From Erodium maritimum (Eukaryota; Streptophyta; Magnoliopsida; Geraniales; Geraniaceae), in contig OY997588.1 in assembly GCA_963921825.1 (NCBI GenBank), positions 55,002,803 through 55,066,802 of the forward strand: a DNA stretch of 64,000 nt, in the 5' to 3' direction. The position numbers were made by a program, and so were the translations under genes. Under the pieces are notes generated by a model that did not search any database, was not told where the DNA came from, and saw only the letters and a program-made list of their open reading frames with translations. Shown here piece by piece: positions 57,735 to 64,000 of this stretch. Every line of letters starts with the position of its first letter. The first letter of the stretch is position 1.

Positions 57735-60700
57735 CTGTCTACTCAATGACGTTATGAACACTCCCAAGTTGTGGTGGTAATGCCAGACGATATGCCACTG
57801 CTCCCACTCTGCTCAAGATCTCGAAAGGGCCGATGTACCGCGGGGCTAACTTGCCTCCGCCGCGGCTGAACCGTACCAGTCCCTTCCTCGGGCTCACCTT
57901 CAGGAACACGTGGTTACCGACTGCGAACTCAAGAGGTCGGCATCGTCTATCAACGTGGCTCTTCTGCCGACTCTGTGCGGTCTTCAACCGCTCGCGTATC
58001 AGCGCGACCTTCTCTGTCGTCTCTCGGACGAGCTCTGGCCCTAGTAGACTCATGTCCCCCACCTCTGCCCAGCATACTGGCGATCGACACGACCTACCAT
58101 ACAACGCTTCAAACGGTGCCATCCCAATACTGGCCTGGAAGATGTTTTTGTAGGCGAACTCGACTAACGGTAGGTGGGTCTCCCATGACCCCTTAAAGTC
58201 TAGCACACATGCCCGCAGCATGTCCTCCAAAATCTGAATCGTGCACTCGGACTGGCCGTCTGTCTGGGGGTGGTGTGCTGTACTGAGCAGAACCTCGGTC
58301 CCCAACGCGGTCTCCAGACTCGGCCAAAATCTGGACGTGAAACGAGGATCCCTATCAGACACTATCGACACAGGGACTCCATGGAGACACACTATCTCCT
58401 GAATGTACAGGCGGCTCAGCTTGTCGAGCGGATCAGTCATGCTCATGGCCAGGAAATGGGCCGACTTGGTCAACCGATACCGCATCGTGTCCCCTTGGCG
58501 ATCTCGACAACCCACTCACGAATTCCATCGTGACGTGCTCCCACTTCCACTGGGCAATCGGCAGTGGCTACAATAACCCGGCGGGACGCTGATGTTCGGC
58601 TTTCACCTGTTGACATGTGAGACATCTCGATACAAATTCCGCGACCTCTCTCCGCATCCCGCTCCACCAGAAGTGCCGCCTGATGTCGCGGTACATCTTG
58701 GTGCTACCCGGGTGCACTGTAAGACGCGAATGATATGACTCTCTCAACACGTCGTCTCTACAGTTGTGCGGCACGAATAACCCTCCTCGATACCGTAACC
58801 CCCAATCAGCACTGAGTTCCCAGCCTTCCACATCGACACCGCTGACGACCCTCTCTCGGATTTCTGACGTCTCGATGTCCTCCGACTGCGCCTCCATCAC
58901 TTGGGCAAGTAGTGAGGGCTGAGCCACCAATGAGTAAATGGCCACGCCACCAGTAACCCCCTCTAGCTCAAGCCCGAACGTGCCCAGTTCCCCCATCATG
59001 TCCCACTCTCGGACTGATATGCTAGCAAGACTCGGAACCGACTTCCTACTCAGGGCGTCGGCAACCACATTCGCCTTACCCGGATGGTAGTGTAGCTCAA
59101 AGTCGTACTCCTCAAGTAGCTTCATCCATCGTCGTCGGCGCATGTTTAGGTCTCGTTGGGAAAAGATGTACTTGAGGCTCTTGTGATCCGAGAACACCTG
59201 AAATCGCTCGCCGTACAGATAATATCGCCAGCCCTTTAGCGCGAACACGACTGCTATTAGTTCCAAGTCATGGGTATGATAGTTGCGCTCGTGTGTCTTC
59301 AACTGCCTGGAGCCATAAGCAACAACTCTACCCAACTGCATCAGTACACATCCCAGTCCTTCCCCGGAAGCGTCACAGTAGACCTCATACCCTACCCCTC
59401 GCTCTGGCACTATCAATACTGGAGCGGTAGTCAGACGAGTCTTCAGCTCCGTGAACGCACGTTCACAATCCTCTGTCCACACAAACCCGACTCCCTTGCG
59501 CGTCAAAAGAGTCATAGGCGCGGCTAGCCGCGCAAAGTCCTGGACGAACCGCCGATAATATCCTACCAACCCCAAGAAGCTGCGGATCTCGAAGATACTC
59601 GTGGGTCGCGCCCACTCCGAAACCGCGTCGATCTTCGCCGGATCGACCAGTATACCGTCACGGGATACAATGTGACCGAGGAATTTCACATCAACGAGCC
59701 AAAACTCGCACTTCTCCCGGTTGGCATATAGCTGATGTGTGCGCAGCAGGGTCAGATTAGTCCTCAGATGCTCCTCATTTGCCGGCTCGTTCTGCGAGTA
59801 GATCAAGATGTCGTCTACAAACACCACCACAAATTGATCTAAGAACGGCCGGAATATACTGTTCATCAGATCCATGAACGTTGTAGGTGCGTTCGTCAGT
59901 CCAAATGGCATCACCAAGAACTCATAATGTCCATAGCGTGTCCGGAATGCAGTCTTTGCAACGTCCCCCTCCCGGACTCGCAACTGGTAATATCTGGATC
60001 GCAGATCGATCTTCGAGAAGCATGTCGACCCTCTCAACTGGTCGACCAAGTCGTCAATTCTCGGCATTGGGTATCGGTTCTTCACTGTAACTCGGTTCAG
60101 CTTCCGGTAGTCTATACACATCCGAAGCTCTCCACTCTTCTTCTTCACGAAGAGTGCTGGCGCTCCCCACGACGATGTGCTCGGACGGATAAACCCCTTC
60201 TCCCGAAGCTCCTCGAGCTGACGCTTCAGCTCGGTCAACTCTGCCGACGCGAACCTGTAAGACGCCATTGATATCGCTGTCGTTCCCGACATCAGGTCAA
60301 TCCCGAACTCCACCTCACGAACTGGTGGTAACCCGATCAACTCCTCAGGAAAGACCTCGGGGAACTCACACACCACTCGCGGTAACTCTCGGCTCTGCAC
60401 GACCGATACTTCCTCCACTGCGGACAAAGCCGACAGGAGAACTCCGCTCCTACTGCCTAGAATACACAAAACTTTCGTGTTTCCTGTTGATACGTTCACT
60501 CGTCGTCTGTAACAATCGATATTGGCTCGGTACTTCGCCAGTCAATCCATTCTCAGGATCACGTCAAAGGATGTCATTTCGTAAGTATCCTTCCCACGGA
60601 TACACGCACAAGCTCAGTCGTTGCCGAACCTCACGGACCCTCACATTCTCTCTAAGACCTCGCTCCACTACCGCCGTCGTGCCCACCAACTCCGAACATA

Positions 60701-60960
60701 CCCGAATCCTCGGGGTGAGAACTCGATCTAGCATCAGGGCTCTTGAGCCCTCTCTTGATCCTCCTGTATCAGTTCGCTTTTCTAACTTCGCAGGCACGAC
60801 AGACCCTAGTCAACACCACAACACCCCCAACCGGCGTGTCCAGACGCAGGGGTGGACTCAACGGCTCTAAACTCAGCCCCAACATCTCAACACAACTCGA
60901 CGAAGCAAACGAGTGTGACGCCCCGGTATCCAATATAAATGACGCCTAAATCAGAGACTG
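57735..60960 (-). pseudogene. gypsy pol region: protease, RT, RNase H, integrase
   Basis: Read on the minus strand from right to left: aspartic protease with LDTGASHSF (about 60.94 kb); reverse transcriptase with [15 protein letters not shown] and [11 protein letters not shown] (about 60.2-59.5 kb); RNase H with [18 protein letters not shown] and [13 protein letters not shown] (about 59.4-59.0 kb); integrase zinc-binding region ending [16 protein letters not shown]; and integrase core and C-terminus with HHPQTDGQSE and GPFEILSRVGAVAYRLALPP (to about 57.8 kb). The integrase tail and the iMet primer site point to the Tekay/Del chromovirus clade. I could not see a chromodomain. Treated as a fossil: broken, with at least two breaks. 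Confidence 0.92.
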
Positions 60961-61249
60961 AACAACCACTCCATTAGTCACACTGATAAGGTATAGCACA
61001 ACCCTCACATGATCCTATATGCATTTACTTATAACCTTCCGCAACCAAACCAGTATTCGCTACTCGTCCCCTGCGGGAAAAGTAATAAAGGGGATGAGCG
61101 TTCTGCTCACCCCCACGGACATCCGTTCGATTATGGCATACTAGTAAAGCACTAACGACTTACCAATCTAACCAGGGCAAACCACTAACTCAAAACCTGA
61201 TACCAAAACGTCACACTGCTCACACTATCAATACCTCAAGTACTCGCTC

Positions 61250-61580
61250 ATGTAAGGGAAACCTCGAATGGGGATCCTATTCTCAACTCCGCAAGCCACT
61301 ATTGCTCACAACCTCAATACCCTAATTACCCGATTACGTAGGGAAACCTCAAACGGGGATCATGTTCTCAACTCAGCAAGCCACTATTTCTCACAACCTC
61401 AATACCCCAATTACCCGATCACGTAGGGAAACCTCAAATAACCCACTCACGTGAAGGAAACCTCAAACCACCTGTTCACGCGAGGGAAACCTCGAATAAC
61501 CCACTCACGTGAAGGAAACCTCAAACCACCTGTTCACGTGAGGGAAACCTCGAACACCCGTTCACATAGGGGAAACCTAG
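61250..61580. repeat. Tandem repeats in the gypsy leader
   Basis: The phrase GAGGGAAACCTCGAA or GAAGGAAACCTCAAA recurs at least eight times. In 61430-61580 it alternates with CCCACTCACGT and CACCTGTTCACG in a ~64-bp higher-order unit. Confidence 0.85.
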
Positions 61581-61802
61581 TTCGTATGGCGCCGAAACGC
61601 ATCAACCCTAACCCCTCTCCGTGGTGAGACTCTCACACCGAGGTGTTGTATCACTACCGTAGGTTATTGATGAGTCTCGAACCCAAGACCTCACCCTTTA
61701 ACACCGAACTTACGACCTCTACAACCAACACCATCATGAACACAGCCACGCAAAACCAACACACAAACTGCACAATCAAGACGGTGGAACAAGGCAGGAA
61801 AT

Positions 61803-61916
61803 CACGGATCCGTGACAGACCCCGTCACGGTGGGGGTCACGGAGCCGTGACGAAGGTCCAAAACTCGCCAAAACGCACTGGTCCGTCACGGATCCGTGAC
61901 AGGGTCCGTGACGCTC
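61803..61916. repeat. GTCACGGATCCGTGAC palindrome cluster
   Basis: 61885-61900 is a perfect 16-bp palindrome. CACGGATCCGTGAC, CCGTCACGG, GTCACGGAGCCGTGAC and GTCCGTGACG lie within 115 bp, so many alternative hairpins can form. Confidence 0.85.
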
Positions 61917-62453
61917 GCGCAGGCCTGTTTTCCAAATTCATTTCAGACTCGATCTTTACCCATTTTTAACCCTAAAAATAGCCTTAAGCGCCACACACGC
62001 TCGATCACCAATTTATCAAACACACGCACAACAACTCACAGACAAATTCAAGTCACCCAACCTCAATCACAAGCCCTCAAGGCCAACCAATTTCAAAACG
62101 CACGCCCACAGGGCCAACCAATTTTTTTTAAATTTTCTCCTTTTCATCATAAAATCACATTTTTTTTGACATCACGTAGTTACAACCCGATCCAGGCGTC
62201 CCCGAACTGCATTGTACCCACTTGATGTCAGCACCATCGCGTTCGACCACAGGGGCGCCCCTGAGTCGAGTCGCGGCCGCTTAAAAACGTTTCACGCAGC
62301 AGCACACAATCATTATGCCAGTAATAACAATATTGCACATACACTATGGGTCTACACACGGTTTCCGACTTGCGCAACCAACGCACGACGGGACTTTTAA
62401 TGACTCAACTCTCCCCACCTAATTGACGTACAGTCCGAGGTGTGAAACCTCGA

Positions 62454-62465
62454 GCTCTGATACCA
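62454..62465 (-). other. Primer binding site, initiator-Met tRNA
   Basis: The minus strand reads TGGTATCAGAGC, complementary to the 3' end of plant tRNA-iMet, three bases from the 5' LTR end. It is where minus-strand DNA synthesis is primed. Confidence 0.93.
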
Positions 62466-62468
62466 AAC

Positions 62469-64000
62469 TGTCACGCCCCGAATTCGGTAGAACCGAGACC
62501 GGAACGCGAACGGTGAAACAATAAAACAATTTTCAAACATTTTAATAAGCCGCTTAAAAAACACCACTTTGAGTTAATCAAAATAATATTTTACAACTTA
62601 AAATACGTCCCAAACAAGCGGACAAAAACCAAACCGTACGTCGCTAAACTCCCAAAAAAACCCGGACTCCCGCTCCCAGCTCTTCAAGCTTCGAGAGTTC
62701 CCCTAATCCTCCTCGCGAGCAGTACCAGTAAGAAAAGCAGCTAGGGGTGAGCGTTTCGCTCACCACCACGGGTACTAGACTGACTACGGCATACTAGCAG
62801 AAATGCCGGGAACACCAACAACAAAAAAAACACCGGGGACTACTATCCCAAACTCAAATTAGACTGACGGCCAAGCAAAATGACTACTAAACTTTCCCAA
62901 CCAACTCAAACCCGGACGCGTAATGTAGACCCGACACAGCAGTTACGACCTCAACCCAAAACGCAAATAGTAACAACGCAACACCCAATATCACAAAGGA
63001 TCGCACACAACAATCAAGATCACAAAGGATCGCACTCCAGCTACTCAGTACCGGTTGCTAACCGGCTGGGCTTGAGCCTGCCCCACGCAACTTTCCCCGA
63101 CACGCAGTCGGGCCAGACGGTCGACCTGTTCGCGACATATACATCAATACTTTTCCGATAGCTAGTCGGAAGGGGAGCCGCCCTTCATCGCAGAAGAATG
63201 CACAACTTTACCGATGGTTAGTCGGAAGGCTAGCCAACCCCCACGCGAGCGACCCCAGGACCCCTTTTCTGTCAAGCGGGCCCCAACCTCCATGCAATCA
63301 CAGTCATCACCCAAGGTTCAACAAATAGCGACAATAATATACGACTAACTACCCCTCAGCAGGACAGTCAGCAACAATACAGGTTTAACACCCCCACCGG
63401 CACACATGGCCACCCACGACACACAAACAGTAACATACGGGTTCAACACCCCAAAGGCACACATGACCACCCACGACACACACACACAGTAACATATGGG
63501 TTCAACATCCCAAAGGCACACATGACCACCCTCATAAACACAACAAGTTACTTAACCTACGGGCACAACCAAAAGCCACCAGTATTTCTATTGTTCGATA
63601 TGTTCACTTATCCTACGACACTACTAAGTGTCACATGCATTTCTATTGTTCGATACGTTCACGTATCCTACGACACCACTAAGTGTCGCCTGCATTTCTA
63701 TTGTTCGATAACTTTACTTATCCTACGACACAACTAAGTGTCACATGCATTTCTAATGTTAACTTTCCCTAGTCAAGGCCGAGATCCGGATACTTTTCCC
63801 TACCTCGTAACGCTTTCCCCAAAGTCCACGCCCAAGCTCCGGCGTGCTCGCGATCACTCGCCTAGCCTCCCCTTTCTACGGTCGGCGGCACGATCTAACA
63901 TGAACACAAATTAAAGCACTTTTTAAGTTCGCAGGCAAAGCTGAATTTTAAAGAATTAGACGTCCAAACGCAACCCCGGTAATGTCAATCACTCCCAAAC
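62469..64000 (-). repeat. 5' LTR of the gypsy element, cut by window end
   Basis: Matches 54835 onward almost base for base, including the arrays at 63360-63530 and 63580-63770. The hairpin at 62746-62765 (GGTGAGCG, TTT-type loop, CGCTCACC) is intact here. Some 1.1-1.2 kb of this LTR lies beyond 64000. Confidence 0.95.

Larger units (their letters stand above)
60961..62453 (-). other. gypsy leader / gag-position segment without recognisable gag
   Basis: About 1.5 kb between protease and primer site. No gag or CCHC knuckle is recognised. Instead it holds an LTR-like patch (61040-61150), tandem repeats (61250-61580) and a palindrome cluster (61800-61920). Either gag has been replaced or it has decayed beyond recognition by eye. 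Confidence 0.6.
54835..64000 (-). mobile_element. Ty3/gypsy Tekay/Del-like element, nearly whole, runs off window
   Basis: Minus-strand element: 5' LTR 62469 to beyond 64000, leader and pol in 57496-62468, 3' LTR 54835-57495. Expected total length is about 10.3 kb if the 5' LTR is as long as the 3' one. The primer site, purine tract, protease, reverse transcriptase, RNase H and integrase are all recognisable; gag is not. The coding part is broken (at least two breaks). The two LTRs differ by roughly 2-3% over the comparable 1.5 kb by eye, so insertion is recent, of the order of one to two million years at rates commonly used for plants. It is inserted in the LINE at 51349-54834. The left flank is TATCC; its partner lies outside. 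Confidence 0.93.

Noticed and set aside
57833-60949. Several plus-strand frames of 67-200 codons
   Set aside because: They are antisense shadows of the gypsy pol region on the minus strand.
62454-62465. tRNA-like sequence (also at 19219 and 41646)
   Set aside because: Only the 12-base primer site complementary to tRNA-iMet is present; no cloverleaf, so these are retroelement primer sites, not tRNA genes.

Overview
This is a stretch of nuclear DNA from a flowering plant, most likely a eudicot. The evidence is an intron-rich gene for peroxisomal 3-hydroxyisobutyryl-CoA hydrolase (CHY1 type, C-terminal AKL), a small spliced LEA-like gene, and typical plant transposable elements: Ty3/gypsy chromovirus LTRs, TRIMs, L1-type LINEs, PIF/Harbinger, MULEs and foldback MITEs. 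I cannot name the genus. No bacterial, organellar or CRISPR sequence is seen.

Layout. 1-4895: solo gypsy LTR (cut by the window start) holding a 2.15-kb PIF/Harbinger element whose transposase has one stop codon. 4896-12575: old repeats, including an ORF1-only LINE-like retroposon (5689-7276, long target-site duplication) and a foldback element. 12576-18117: 5'-truncated L1 LINE with a complete solo LTR inside. 18130-22215: LINE remnant split by a TRIM, a copia-like LTR, and a foldback MITE split by a long-TIR MULE. 22520-23517: three-exon LEA-like gene on the minus strand with a MITE in intron 2. 23848-27960: LINE tail split by a third solo LTR. 28-31.9 kb: gene-free sequence with short tandem arrays. 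31.87-33.22 kb: a MULE-like element with a GC-rich core. 33.2-35.9 kb: two more retroposons of the ORF1-only kind. 36202-50789: CHY1, 14 coding exons, 380 residues, intact, nearly every large intron carrying a transposon. 51349-54834: minus-strand L1 LINE. 54835-64000: a nearly complete Tekay/Del-like gypsy element (minus strand) inserted into that LINE; its 5' LTR runs off the window.

How it works together. The only functional genes I can support are CHY1 (valine breakdown in peroxisomes) and the LEA-like gene. The remainder is a record of successive transposition. One gypsy LTR lineage left at least four insertions (three solo LTRs and one element with two near-identical LTRs), each with tandem arrays and a related hairpin near the LTR end. 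Non-autonomous elements (TRIMs, LARD-like LTR elements, MITEs, a pair of micron-like elements in TA repeats) have repeatedly settled in CHY1 introns without touching an exon or splice site.

No clearly new biochemical system is evident. The items most worth a second look are the inverted pair of LTR elements flanking CHY1 exons 4-8, the micron-like pair, the ORF1-only retroposon family, the two MULE-like elements with gene-like cores, and the gag-less leader of the gypsy element, which contains palindromes and an LTR-like patch.
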